A stretch of DNA of 64,000 nucleotides from Hydrogenothermaceae bacterium. Lineage in GTDB: Bacteria > Aquificota > Aquificia > Aquificales > Hydrogenothermaceae. This document shows positions 22,101-31,587 of the stretch, piece by piece. The notes beneath the pieces are model-generated. The model did not search any database, was not told the DNA's origin, and was given only the letters and a program-made list of their open reading frames with translations. A program made the translations under genes and the position numbers. Position 1 is the first letter of the stretch. Each line of letters opens with the position of its first letter. The DNA lies in assembly GCA_026418455.1 (NCBI GenBank), contig JAOABH010000004.1, forward strand, positions 620,001-684,000. Direction: 5' to 3'.

Positions 22101-22777
22101 AAGGATAACTCTATAGCCTTTTTTATATCTTCAAAAAATGTATCTTTTACTGCTTGATTTCTTAATACATAAGATGGATGGAAAGTTATATATACCAGTT
22201 TATCTTGATAATTTAAAACTTTACCTCTCTCTTTGGTTATCTTTACTTCTTGTTTCATAACTCCACGGTAAGCTGTAGCTCCAAGGAGACATAAAACTTT
22301 TGGATTTATTATGTCTATCTGTCTTTGAAGATAAGGAAAGCAGGCTTCTTGCTCCTCTATCGTTGGTGTTCTATTACCAGGTGGTCTACATTTATTTATA
22401 TTTGCTATATAAAAATCTTCTCTTTTATATCCTGCATTTTCTATTGCTTTTGTAAGAAGTTGTCCAGCTCTGCCAACAAAAGGTCTTCCTTGAATATCTT
22501 CTTCTTCTCCGGGGGCTTCACCTATAAACATAACTTTTGCAAACAGATTACCTTCACCTAAAACAGCCTGTTTTCTATCCTTATGAAGTGGACATTTTGT
22601 ACAAACCTGTATCTCCCTGTTTATCTGTTCTAACTTCTCTAATCTTTCTTTTTTAACTCTACCAAAATCTTCACTTTCCAAAATCAACTCATCAAATCCT
22701 ATATCCCTAAGAATCTGTAAAATCTCTCTTACCATCTGAAAGATTATATCATATAAACTTACAGCATAAACTGTCAA
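22097..22777 (-). CDS. Family 4 uracil-DNA glycosylase (Fe-S); true start probably downstream of the first Met
   Basis: VCTKCPLHKDRKQAVLGEGN, IGEAPGEEEDIQGRPFVGRAGQLL, TFHPSYVLRN. Confidence 0.92.
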   Translation of the reverse strand: MTVYAVSLYDIIFQMVREILQILRDIGFDELILESEDFGRVKKERLEKLEQINREIQVCTKCPLHKDRKQAVLGEGNLFAKVMFIGEAPGEEEDIQGRPFVGRAGQLLTKAIENAGYKREDFYIANINKCRPPGNRTPTIEEQEACFPYLQRQIDIINPKVLCLLGATAYRGVMKQEVKITKERGKVLNYQDKLVYITFHPSYVLRNQAVKDTFFEDIKKAIELSL

Positions 22778-22840
22778 AAGCTTCTTTAACTTGATCTAAA
22801 TAATTTACAGATGGAGCATAAACACACCTAACTTATAGAT

Positions 22841-23227
22841 CTACTCAACAGTTTCCTCTTTTTTCAGAAATTTAATTATATCTTCTAAATTATCCTCATA
22901 CATAAAGTAAGGATAGAATCTGAATTTACTAAACAAAGTTCCCCCGGATAAACTTTTTGATTTATAACTATCAAAAATATATTTATCCTGAATTTTATAA
23001 GCACACGCTAAAATCATTAAATTTGAATCAGAATCATCTACAAGCTGAAATCTCTTTATAGCTTCCGTATAGTGATTTTCAAGTATATGTTTAACTCCCC
23101 TTAAAAACCATTTGTCTTTAACATCGGGAACAGAGTTTAAAAGGTTCTCCGCTTCCTTCAAAGAAAGTTTTTCACCATCTTCTTTAATAAAAGCAACTTT
23201 CAACTTTCTAAAGTCTCTAACCATCAT
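22841..23227 (-). CDS. Hypothetical protein
   Basis: ORF overlapping the gltX start by 4 nt. Confidence 0.6.
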   Translation of the reverse strand: MMVRDFRKLKVAFIKEDGEKLSLKEAENLLNSVPDVKDKWFLRGVKHILENHYTEAIKRFQLVDDSDSNLMILACAYKIQDKYIFDSYKSKSLSGGTLFSKFRFYPYFMYEDNLEDIIKFLKKEETVE

Positions 23228-24687
23228 CCAAAGTATTCAAGGAATCTTTTTAATCTAAACTTAACTCTCTCTATACCAATTACTTCTACTAATATATCCA
23301 AACCTACACCGGATGACTCTCCGGTTAATGCTATCCTTAAAGGATGGAATAACCCTTTACCTTTTACACCGAGTTCCTGTTGTATCTCCTTTGTTATAGT
23401 TTTAAAGTCTTCTTTTGATATACCACCTTTATCCTTTATCTTTTGATAAAAAGCCTCCACAACTTTATAAAACTTCTCATCTGACCTAACTTCTTTGACA
23501 ACATCTTCGCTAAAAATAATCTCATCAACAAAAAACACCTTGGCTCTTTCTTTTATATCTAACATAGTCTCTATACTATCCCTTACAGCTTCCATAACTT
23601 TTTTATAGTATTCAAAGTCAGCTTTGTATCCGAAACCTTCGAAAAATTCTACAGCTCTCTTGGTAACTTCCTCCAAAGGAAGAATTTCCCTTATATAAAC
23701 CCCGTTCATCCATCTCAACTTATTTCTGTCAAATATAGCCGGAGATTTATTCACATCTTCCAATCTAAACTGTTTAAATATCTCTTCTTTTGGAAGGATT
23801 TCCTTCTCATCTTTCGGATGCCAGCCAAGTAGTGAGAGAGCATTGAATACAGCTTCTGATAAATAACCTTCATCTTTCAGAGCTCTTACAGAAACAGCTC
23901 CATGCCTCTTTGACAGTTTTGTCCTATCTTCACCTAATATTATAGGGAGGTGAGCAAATGTTGGAATATTAAAACCAAGTGCTTCATATATGACTATCTG
24001 TTTTGGTGTATTTGATAGATGGTCTTCTCCTCTTATAACATGTGTTATTTCCATAAGAGCATCATCTATAACTACAACAAAGTTATAAACAGGCATTCCA
24101 TCAGCTCTAACTATAACAAAGTCTCCAAACTCTTTTGTGTCTATCTCTACAACTCCTCTTATCACATCTTCAAAAACAACAGTCTTTTCCGGAACTTTGA
24201 ATCTTATAACCGGTTTTATACCTTTTGCCTCATACTCAGACCTTTCCTCTTCTGTAAGATTTCTACATTTTCCGGAGTATCTGTAAGGTCTTCCTTCAGC
24301 TATAGCTTTTTCTCTCTCTTTCTCTAATTCTTCCTCTGTACAATAGCAATAGTAAGCATCTCCTGATTTTAGCAATTTATCAACATATTTATGGTATATA
24401 TCAAGTCTCTCTGACTGTCTGTATGGTCCATATTTTCCACCTCTATCCGGACCTTCATCCCACTCTATTCCAAGCCATTTTAGATCTTCAATAAGCATCT
24501 CTTCATACTCTTTTTTTGACCTTTCTAAATCCGTATCCTCTATTCTAAGTATAAAGGTAGATCCTTCATGTTTTGCAAAAAGATAGTTAAACAACGCAGT
24601 TCTTGCATTTCCAAGATGCAGATATCCGGTTGGACTTGGTGCAAACCTAACTCTCTTCAACTTTTTCCTCCTAAAATCCATAATCAT
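23224..24687 (-). CDS. gltX: Glutamyl-tRNA synthetase
   Basis: RFAPSPTGYLHLGNARTALFNYLFA, DRTKLSKRHGAVSV. Confidence 0.96.
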   Translation of the reverse strand: MIMDFRRKKLKRVRFAPSPTGYLHLGNARTALFNYLFAKHEGSTFILRIEDTDLERSKKEYEEMLIEDLKWLGIEWDEGPDRGGKYGPYRQSERLDIYHKYVDKLLKSGDAYYCYCTEEELEKEREKAIAEGRPYRYSGKCRNLTEEERSEYEAKGIKPVIRFKVPEKTVVFEDVIRGVVEIDTKEFGDFVIVRADGMPVYNFVVVIDDALMEITHVIRGEDHLSNTPKQIVIYEALGFNIPTFAHLPIILGEDRTKLSKRHGAVSVRALKDEGYLSEAVFNALSLLGWHPKDEKEILPKEEIFKQFRLEDVNKSPAIFDRNKLRWMNGVYIREILPLEEVTKRAVEFFEGFGYKADFEYYKKVMEAVRDSIETMLDIKERAKVFFVDEIIFSEDVVKEVRSDEKFYKVVEAFYQKIKDKGGISKEDFKTITKEIQQELGVKGKGLFHPLRIALTGESSGVGLDILVEVIGIERVKFRLKRFLEYFG

Positions 24688-24721
24688 AATTCTCTTTTAA
24701 ATCTTCCTTTAAATAACAAAA

Positions 24722-26473
24722 TCATCTTTTTATTATACTAAATTTAGCTCTCTTTTCTTGCTTAAATCTCTCTATCTCTTCCCAGCTGTATGTGTTGAGT
24801 ATGTCCTCTCTTTTTGCCCACCCTCTACGGGCAAGAGATACCCCTATCTCCATATATCCGAAGTTTGACAAACTGTGGCTATCTGTTGATATCACAAGTT
24901 TGACTCCAATCTCTACAGCTTTTTTTATCCATATATCTGGCAGATCCATCCTCGTTGGCTGAGCGTTTATTTCGAGGGCTGTATTTGTCTCCTTTGCAAC
25001 CTTTAAAATCTCTTCCGAAAGCTGATAGCCTTCCCGTGATCCAAATGTTCTACCAGTGGGGTGTCCTATGACACACACATAAGGATTTTCCATAGCTTTT
25101 ATTATTCTGTCTGTGTTATCCCTGTTAAACTGAGTATGTATAGATGCAACTACCCAATCAAGTTTTGATAAAATCTCATCAGGTAAGTCCAAACTACCAT
25201 CCGGTAAAATGTCAACCTCTACACCTTTCTTTATAAAGTTAATTCCAAGTTTCTTGTTAATCTTATCAATCTCCTCCATATACCTTAAAACATCCTCTTC
25301 ATTTAGTCCGTGTGCAACCCTTACAGCTTTTGAGTGGTCTGTTAATGCTATATACTCATACTTGTAATTTTTTAATACAAACTTTGCAATCTCTTCAATG
25401 GTGTTTATTCCGTCTGTCCAGGTTGAGTGTATATGTAAATCACCTTTTATATCTGAAAGCTCAACGAGTTTTGGCATCTTTCCTTCCAGAGCTAACTCTA
25501 TCTCTCCTCTATCTTCTCTCATCTCCGGAGGTATCCACTGCAAACCAACAGCTTTATAGACTTCCTCTTCAGTTTTTCCTGCTATCTTCTCTCCAGTCTT
25601 TACATCAAAAACTCCATACTCACTAACCTTTAAACCTTTTGACTTGGCTATATCTCTAAAATGGACATTATGTTCTTTTGAACCTGTGAAGTATTGAAGG
25701 CCACTTCCCCATTCATCAGGATTTAAAACCCTAAGATCAACCTGTCTATCTTTTTCGTATATCATAACACTGGCTTTAGTATCACCTTTTGCGATAACCT
25801 CTTTAACATCTTCAAGAGATGTGAAGTAATCCAGGACTTTCTGTCTGTCTTTCTCCTCACAGGCTACAAGTATATCTATATCTCCAACTGTCTCCTTTCT
25901 TCTTCTTAGACTTCCTGCAAGTTCTACGTTTTTTACTTCCTTTAAAACTTTAAGTTTTTCCAACAACATCTTTCCTATTTGAAGAGCTTCCCATAGAAGT
26001 AGCCTTTTTTGAGTTTTCTCATAAAGTTCAAGTCCTTTTAGCATATTTTGGACTTTTTTCTCTCCAAAACCTTTTAATGAAGCAACTCTTCCGTCCTTCA
26101 ATGCTTTTATAAGTTCTTCTTTTGTTGATATACCAAACTCCTGATGAATTCTCTTTAAAGTTTTAGGTCCAAAACCTGGAACTTCCATAAGTTCAAGGAA
26201 ATCCGGAGGTACAAGCTGTTTTAAATCTTCGTATTTCCTTATTTTTCCTGTTTTTATATACTCCTCAATCTTTTCCTCTATCCCGCTACCTATACCCCTG
26301 ATATGATGTATATCTCCACTCTGGATAAGATTTCTTATATCGTCAGGAAGGCTATCAACAATCTGAGCAGCCCTGTGGTAAGCTAAAGCCCTAAATTTAT
26401 CTTCCAAAAAGTCGTATATATTACCCATATTTTCAAAAATCTTCGCAAGCTCTTTATTGATGTTCTGATACAT
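24722..26473 (-). CDS. polX: PolX family DNA polymerase/3'-5' exonuclease with C-terminal PHP domain
   Basis: HhH repeats, LAGSLRRRKETVGDIDILVA, GDLHIHSTWTDG, TDHSKAVRVAHGL. Confidence 0.95.
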   Translation of the reverse strand: MYQNINKELAKIFENMGNIYDFLEDKFRALAYHRAAQIVDSLPDDIRNLIQSGDIHHIRGIGSGIEEKIEEYIKTGKIRKYEDLKQLVPPDFLELMEVPGFGPKTLKRIHQEFGISTKEELIKALKDGRVASLKGFGEKKVQNMLKGLELYEKTQKRLLLWEALQIGKMLLEKLKVLKEVKNVELAGSLRRRKETVGDIDILVACEEKDRQKVLDYFTSLEDVKEVIAKGDTKASVMIYEKDRQVDLRVLNPDEWGSGLQYFTGSKEHNVHFRDIAKSKGLKVSEYGVFDVKTGEKIAGKTEEEVYKAVGLQWIPPEMREDRGEIELALEGKMPKLVELSDIKGDLHIHSTWTDGINTIEEIAKFVLKNYKYEYIALTDHSKAVRVAHGLNEEDVLRYMEEIDKINKKLGINFIKKGVEVDILPDGSLDLPDEILSKLDWVVASIHTQFNRDNTDRIIKAMENPYVCVIGHPTGRTFGSREGYQLSEEILKVAKETNTALEINAQPTRMDLPDIWIKKAVEIGVKLVISTDSHSLSNFGYMEIGVSLARRGWAKREDILNTYSWEEIERFKQEKRAKFSIIKR

Positions 26474-26517
26474 ATCTAACCACCAACTTCAAGTTTCTGT
26501 ATAAAAACAGAACTCCA

Positions 26518-27294
26518 TTAAAGTAAAGATCTCAGCTTTTCTCCTATATTTGCCTCCCTCATAAGAGACTCACCTATTAAAAATGCATCAACTTGGTATT
26601 TTTTCAACTCCTCTATCTCTTCCTTTGAAGATATTCCACTTTCCGCAACAACAACTTCAACACCCATATCCTTTAATTTAGGAGCAAGTACTTTTGAGAG
26701 ATTTATATCTACTGTAAAGTTTTCAAGATTTCTGTTGTTTATTCCTATAATCTTGGCTCCAGCTTGTATAGATTTAAAGGCTTCTTCCTCTGAATGAATC
26801 TCAACCAAAGGCTCTAAATCCAATTCCCTTCCGACTTCAATCAAATCCTTTAACCTCTTTTCATCTAAAACTTTGGCTATAAGTAGATAACTATCTGCAC
26901 CGTAAGCGTAAGCTTCAAGTATCTGTCTCTCATCAACTATAAAATCTTTCCTTAAAACTGGCAGTTTCACCTCTTTTGCGATTTCAGCAAGATACTCTAT
27001 AGATCCTTGAAAATACTGTTTATCAGTTAAAACAGATATTGCCTTGGCCCCATTTTTTTCATACTCCTTTGCTATCTCAACAGGATTAAACACATGTCTT
27101 ATAATACCTTTAGAAGGAGATGCTTTTTTGACTTCAGCTATTATATTTGTTCCCCTGCCTTTCAACGCTTTTTTAAAATCTAAAACCTTCTTTTTTCTAT
27201 TAACAGCAAGGTCTTCTAAGACTTTGATATAAGCTGGAGTATAACTTTCCAACTCCTCATACTTCGTCTTTATTATCTTTTCCAAAATATTCAT
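26518..27294 (-). CDS. trpC: Indole-3-glycerol phosphate synthase
   Basis: IIAEVKKASPSKGII, LPVLRKDFIVDERQI, GINNRNLENFTVD. Confidence 0.95.
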   Translation of the reverse strand: MNILEKIIKTKYEELESYTPAYIKVLEDLAVNRKKKVLDFKKALKGRGTNIIAEVKKASPSKGIIRHVFNPVEIAKEYEKNGAKAISVLTDKQYFQGSIEYLAEIAKEVKLPVLRKDFIVDERQILEAYAYGADSYLLIAKVLDEKRLKDLIEVGRELDLEPLVEIHSEEEAFKSIQAGAKIIGINNRNLENFTVDINLSKVLAPKLKDMGVEVVVAESGISSKEEIEELKKYQVDAFLIGESLMREANIGEKLRSLL

Positions 27295-27298
27295 CTTC

Positions 27299-28063
27299 CT
27301 ACCTCAACACCACAAAGAAATATATCAATCCCAATACTATCCTATATATACCAAACGGTATAAAGTTATGAGTAGATATAAATTTAAGTAGTAATTTAAT
27401 AGCTATAACTGCAAAGATAAACGCAGTTATAAAACCTATAACTAAGTTACTCCAATCTGACACGTTGAAGTTAGAGTGGTTTTTATATATGTCGTAAAAT
27501 GTAGCCATAAACATAGTGGGAACTGCCAGTAAAAATGAAAACTCTGCAGCTGTTTTTCTATCAAGGTCTAAAATTAATCCTCCAATTATCGTAGCTCCTG
27601 ACCTTGAAGTTCCTGGAATCATTGCAAGAGATTGGAAAACACCTATGGTGAAAGCTTTTTTATAATTAACATCGTATATACTTTTTACCCCATATTCCCT
27701 GTTTTTATGGATATACTCAATACCAATAAGAATAAAACCTCCTAATACAAGCATAAAGACAACTGTGTAAGGATTAAAGAAGGATTTTATCAGCTTATAA
27801 AGTAAGAATCCAAGAACTCCCGTAGGTATAAAAGCTACGATCAACCTCTTTAAAATCTCTAACTCCAAAAATTTCTTCCAATAGAGGAAAACAACAGCCA
27901 TAATTGAACCAAGCTGTATAGAAACCTCAAAAGCTTTATGGGTGTCTGTCTGCTGAACACCCATTAAGTTAGAAACCAATATGAGATGCCCTGTAGAGGA
28001 TATCGGTAAAAACTCTGTCAGTCCTTCAACGACTCCAAGGATAAATGCTTCAATACCACTCAA
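27299..28063 (-). CDS. uppP: Undecaprenyl-diphosphatase
   Basis: GVVEGLTEFLPISSTGHLILV, MIPGTSRSGATIIGGL. Confidence 0.96.
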   Translation of the reverse strand: MSGIEAFILGVVEGLTEFLPISSTGHLILVSNLMGVQQTDTHKAFEVSIQLGSIMAVVFLYWKKFLELEILKRLIVAFIPTGVLGFLLYKLIKSFFNPYTVVFMLVLGGFILIGIEYIHKNREYGVKSIYDVNYKKAFTIGVFQSLAMIPGTSRSGATIIGGLILDLDRKTAAEFSFLLAVPTMFMATFYDIYKNHSNFNVSDWSNLVIGFITAFIFAVIAIKLLLKFISTHNFIPFGIYRIVLGLIYFFVVLR

Positions 28064-28066
28064 AAT

Positions 28067-28519
28067 TTACTCCTTCTCTATCTCTTTTATCTTTTCCTGA
28101 AAATCTCTTATGTCTTTAAAATCTTCATACACAGATAAAAATCTTAAGTATGCAACTTTATCAAGCTGCTTCAACCTTTCTTTTACCATCTCACCGATTT
28201 CATAACTTGTTGTAGTAAGTTTTCCTTCGTCTATTAAGAATCTTTCTATACTGTCTGCAATTTCTACAATCTGTGTCTCAGATATTGGTCTTCCTTTTGA
28301 TGCCAGTTTTATACCCCTTATAATTTTTTCCTTGTTAAATGGTTCCACCTTTCCATCTTTTTTAATTACCTTGATATTTTCTTCTTCTATTCTTTCATAA
28401 GTGGTAAATCTGTATCCACACTCAAGACATTCCCGTCTTCTTTTTATAACAGACCCATCTTTTGACTGTCTGGTTTCCAATACTTTATCACTTAAACTTC
28501 CACATTTTGGACATCTCAT
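28067..28519 (-). CDS. nrdR: Transcriptional repressor NrdR
   Basis: [45 protein letters not shown]. Confidence 0.96.
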   Translation of the reverse strand: MRCPKCGSLSDKVLETRQSKDGSVIKRRRECLECGYRFTTYERIEEENIKVIKKDGKVEPFNKEKIIRGIKLASKGRPISETQIVEIADSIERFLIDEGKLTTTSYEIGEMVKERLKQLDKVAYLRFLSVYEDFKDIRDFQEKIKEIEKE

Positions 28520-29808
28520 TATAACTTCCTTAAAACCTTTTCCATTTTTTCTAAAGTTATCTCTAAATCACTGTTAGAGTGAGCTGTACTTAGGAAAAAT
28601 GCCTCAAACTGTGAAGCTGGTAAATATACACCCTCTTCAATAAGTCCTCTGAAAAACTTTGCAAATAACTGAGTGTCAGAGGTTTTTGCTGTTTGAAAAT
28701 CTAAAACTTCCTTGTCTGTAAAGAATGCCGTTATCATTGATCCAACCCTATTTACCGTTATAGGCTTTCCGGTTAACTTTGATATCTCTTTTATACCGTC
28801 TTCCAAAACTTTACCTTTTTTATCAAGTTCCTGATATGGATTTAACTCTTTTAAAAGTTTAAGTTGTGCAAGTCCTGCAGCCATAGCAAGTGGATTTCCG
28901 GAAAGTGTCCCTGCTTGATAGACCGGTCCTACTGGTGCCACGTACTCCATAATCTCCCTTTTTCCACCGTATGCTCCAACTGGAAGACCACCTCCTATCA
29001 CTTTTCCGAAAGTTGTTATATCTGGATCTATATTGTAAAGTTCCTGAGCTCCCCCGTAAGCCAATCTAAACCCTGTCATAACTTCATCAAATATAAGTAA
29101 AGCTCCGTAATCTCTTGTTATCTGTCTTAATTTTTGGTGATACTCTTTTGAAGGAGCTACAACTCCCATATTTCCGGCAACAGGCTCAATTATCACACAG
29201 GCTATATCTTCACCGTACTTTTTAAATGTTTCTTCCACAGCTTCAATATTGTTGTAAGGTAAAACTATGGTTAATTTAGCTAACTCTTCCGGAATCCCAG
29301 GAGTCCCAGGAATACCTAAGGTTGCAACCCCAGATCCAGCAGACACCAAGAGACTATCTCCATGTCCGTGGTAACATCCATCAAATTTAACTATATGCTT
29401 CCTCTTTGTATAGCCTCTTGCAAGTCTTATGGCACTCATCGTTGCTTCTGTTCCGGAGTTAACAAACCTGACCATCTCAACAGATTTAACAGCATCTACA
29501 ACCTCTTTTGCCATATCCACTTCTATCTTCGTAGGAGCACCAAAACTTGTCCCAAAGTTAGCTATCTGTTTTATGGCATTTAGTATCTGGTCATGGGCGT
29601 GACCAAGTATGAGAGGTCCCCAAGATAAAACATAGTCTATATACTCATTTCCATCTTCATCCCATATCCTTGAGCCTTTCCCTCTATTTATAAATAGAGG
29701 TTCTGATCCAACAGATTTAAAGGCTCTAACCGGAGAGTTGACTCCACCAACTAAATACTTTTGTGCTTCTTTAAAAAGCTCTCTTGATCTTTCCATAAAG
29801 TCCTCCAT
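28519..29808 (-). CDS. hemL: Glutamate-1-semialdehyde 2,1-aminomutase
   Basis: [62 protein letters not shown]. Confidence 0.96.
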   Translation of the reverse strand: MEDFMERSRELFKEAQKYLVGGVNSPVRAFKSVGSEPLFINRGKGSRIWDEDGNEYIDYVLSWGPLILGHAHDQILNAIKQIANFGTSFGAPTKIEVDMAKEVVDAVKSVEMVRFVNSGTEATMSAIRLARGYTKRKHIVKFDGCYHGHGDSLLVSAGSGVATLGIPGTPGIPEELAKLTIVLPYNNIEAVEETFKKYGEDIACVIIEPVAGNMGVVAPSKEYHQKLRQITRDYGALLIFDEVMTGFRLAYGGAQELYNIDPDITTFGKVIGGGLPVGAYGGKREIMEYVAPVGPVYQAGTLSGNPLAMAAGLAQLKLLKELNPYQELDKKGKVLEDGIKEISKLTGKPITVNRVGSMITAFFTDKEVLDFQTAKTSDTQLFAKFFRGLIEEGVYLPASQFEAFFLSTAHSNSDLEITLEKMEKVLRKL

Positions 29809-29847
29809 TCATCAGCTTCTTCTTTAAAATATTCTATCATAAGGATT

Positions 29848-31008
29848 TTACAGAGCTGGCTTTTGAGGTTTAACCAAAAATTTGGAAATCTTTGGAGCAT
29901 ATTGAGCAAACAGTATACCCGTTATTGCCATAATTAGTATATACACACCAAAGAAAGGCGAAAAATTAGCGGGTGATAGCTTAGATATAACTATGGAAAA
30001 CTCTCCTCTGTTGATAATAGAAAATCCGGCCGTCATAGATGCTCTCTTTGATAGTCCGTAAAACTTTCCTCCTATATATCCAGTTAAAAACTTTCCAATC
30101 ATAGATAGAACAACAATTACAAAAATCATAACAATGGACTTAATATCCAGAAGGGATTTATCTATAACTATATTGGCGCCGAATAAGAAGAAAAATATTG
30201 CAACTGCAAGCTCTTTTATAGAGAACATACTCTTTTCCACATCATGTGATTTTCCCGTTTCTGATATAATCATACCCATTAAAAAAGCCCCGATAGCTTC
30301 CGATAAACCAATAGCCTGTGTAAATCCGGCAAAAACTATAAGCCCTCCGAATGCAAAGAGAATAAATAGGTCTTCGTTTATAAATTTATCAATAAAGTTA
30401 GATAACTTATCACGAAACAGCATAACTATAAGATAAACCATAGAGAATACAGCAATTATCTTGAAAGCCATAATACCAAACATAACGGGAGTTAACTCTC
30501 CTCCTGTCATGATACCAGCAAGAACAGCAAGCATAATAGGAGCCACAATATCTTCAAACACCATAAGTCCTAATATCATCTCTGTTTCAGGATTTGCAAT
30601 CCTCTTATTATCTGCAATAACCTTTGTTGTGATAGCGGAAGAGGAAGCATAGGCAACAGCTCCACCTAAAAAAGATATAAGCCAGCTAAAACCCATCAAT
30701 TTAAGAACCGCAAAGATAACAAAAAAGTTAAAAAAGATGTCCAGTAATCCAACAGTCCAGATTCTCTTGGCAGTGGAAACGGCTCTAACTATATTAAATT
30801 CAAGTCCAAGGTAGAAGAATAGTAAAACAATACCAAGCTCACTAAATCTCTCTATCGTTTCATCTTCATGTATAAATTTACCTAGTAAAATACCTATTAT
30901 TATGTAGAATATAGCTGTAGGAAGTTTAAAAACCTTTCCGATATATCCAGCTGTAAAAAGAGCAAGATTAAGCAGCCCAAACTCAAGAAGAAAAGGTATA
31001 TCTATCAT
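29848..31008 (-). CDS. Cation:proton antiporter (CPA2, KhtU/KefB-like)
   Basis: Multi-TM; LLFFYLGLEFN, ASSSAITTKVIAD, FAFGGLIVFAGFTQAIGLSEAIGAFLMGM. Confidence 0.85.
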   Translation of the reverse strand: MIDIPFLLEFGLLNLALFTAGYIGKVFKLPTAIFYIIIGILLGKFIHEDETIERFSELGIVLLFFYLGLEFNIVRAVSTAKRIWTVGLLDIFFNFFVIFAVLKLMGFSWLISFLGGAVAYASSSAITTKVIADNKRIANPETEMILGLMVFEDIVAPIMLAVLAGIMTGGELTPVMFGIMAFKIIAVFSMVYLIVMLFRDKLSNFIDKFINEDLFILFAFGGLIVFAGFTQAIGLSEAIGAFLMGMIISETGKSHDVEKSMFSIKELAVAIFFFLFGANIVIDKSLLDIKSIVMIFVIVVLSMIGKFLTGYIGGKFYGLSKRASMTAGFSIINRGEFSIVISKLSPANFSPFFGVYILIMAITGILFAQYAPKISKFLVKPQKPAL

Positions 31009-31502
31009 CTTGGCTCACAAGCAGGGTAAAAAATCTGGAAAAACTTTTCTATCTGTTCCTTGTTTCCCACTATCACAAGTGTATCTCCCTCTTTTATAAC
31101 TTCCTCCGGTAGAGGATTCGTTATCGTTTGGTTTTCTCTCAATATAGAGACAACAGTAACTCCAGTCTTTTTTCTAATCTCAAGGTCTTTTATAGATCTG
31201 TTTACCAGTGGAGATGATTTATCCACATTAACCCACTCTATGACTAAGTTTTTCATAAACATCTCTTTTTCTTCCTGTCCTTCCGGTTTAAAGTAAGTTC
31301 CCATCAGAATAGAACCAAGTTGATTAGCTTCCTCCTCATTTAAAACAAAAGAGCAAACCGGCTCATCAAAATCATCTTTACTGAAAAAATATATCTCTCT
31401 TTTCCCGGAGATATGTATTATCACACTTATCTTCTCTTTATCTGCTGTAATAACCGAAAATTTTTTACCAATTCCCGGAAGGTCTGTCTCTTTAAACTTC
31501 AT
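31005..31502 (-). CDS. TrkA-C (RCK-C) regulatory subunit (KhtT-like)
   Basis: C-terminal RCK_C-like EIRKKTGVTVVSILRENQTITNPLPEEVIKEGDTLVIVG; 4-nt overlap with the antiporter gene. Confidence 0.8.
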   Translation of the reverse strand: MKFKETDLPGIGKKFSVITADKEKISVIIHISGKREIYFFSKDDFDEPVCSFVLNEEEANQLGSILMGTYFKPEGQEEKEMFMKNLVIEWVNVDKSSPLVNRSIKDLEIRKKTGVTVVSILRENQTITNPLPEEVIKEGDTLVIVGNKEQIEKFFQIFYPACEPR

Positions 31503-31587
31503 CTTTTATCACCTCAAAAATGAAAAATTTGTGATTAAATTATATAGAATTTTTGACGAATAAGAAAATAGTGCATTTAGGAGGAAA

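Noticed and set aside
22778-22840. Intergenic gap checked for tRNA/ncRNA
   Set aside because: No cloverleaf-compatible arms or CCA end; AT-rich spacer only.
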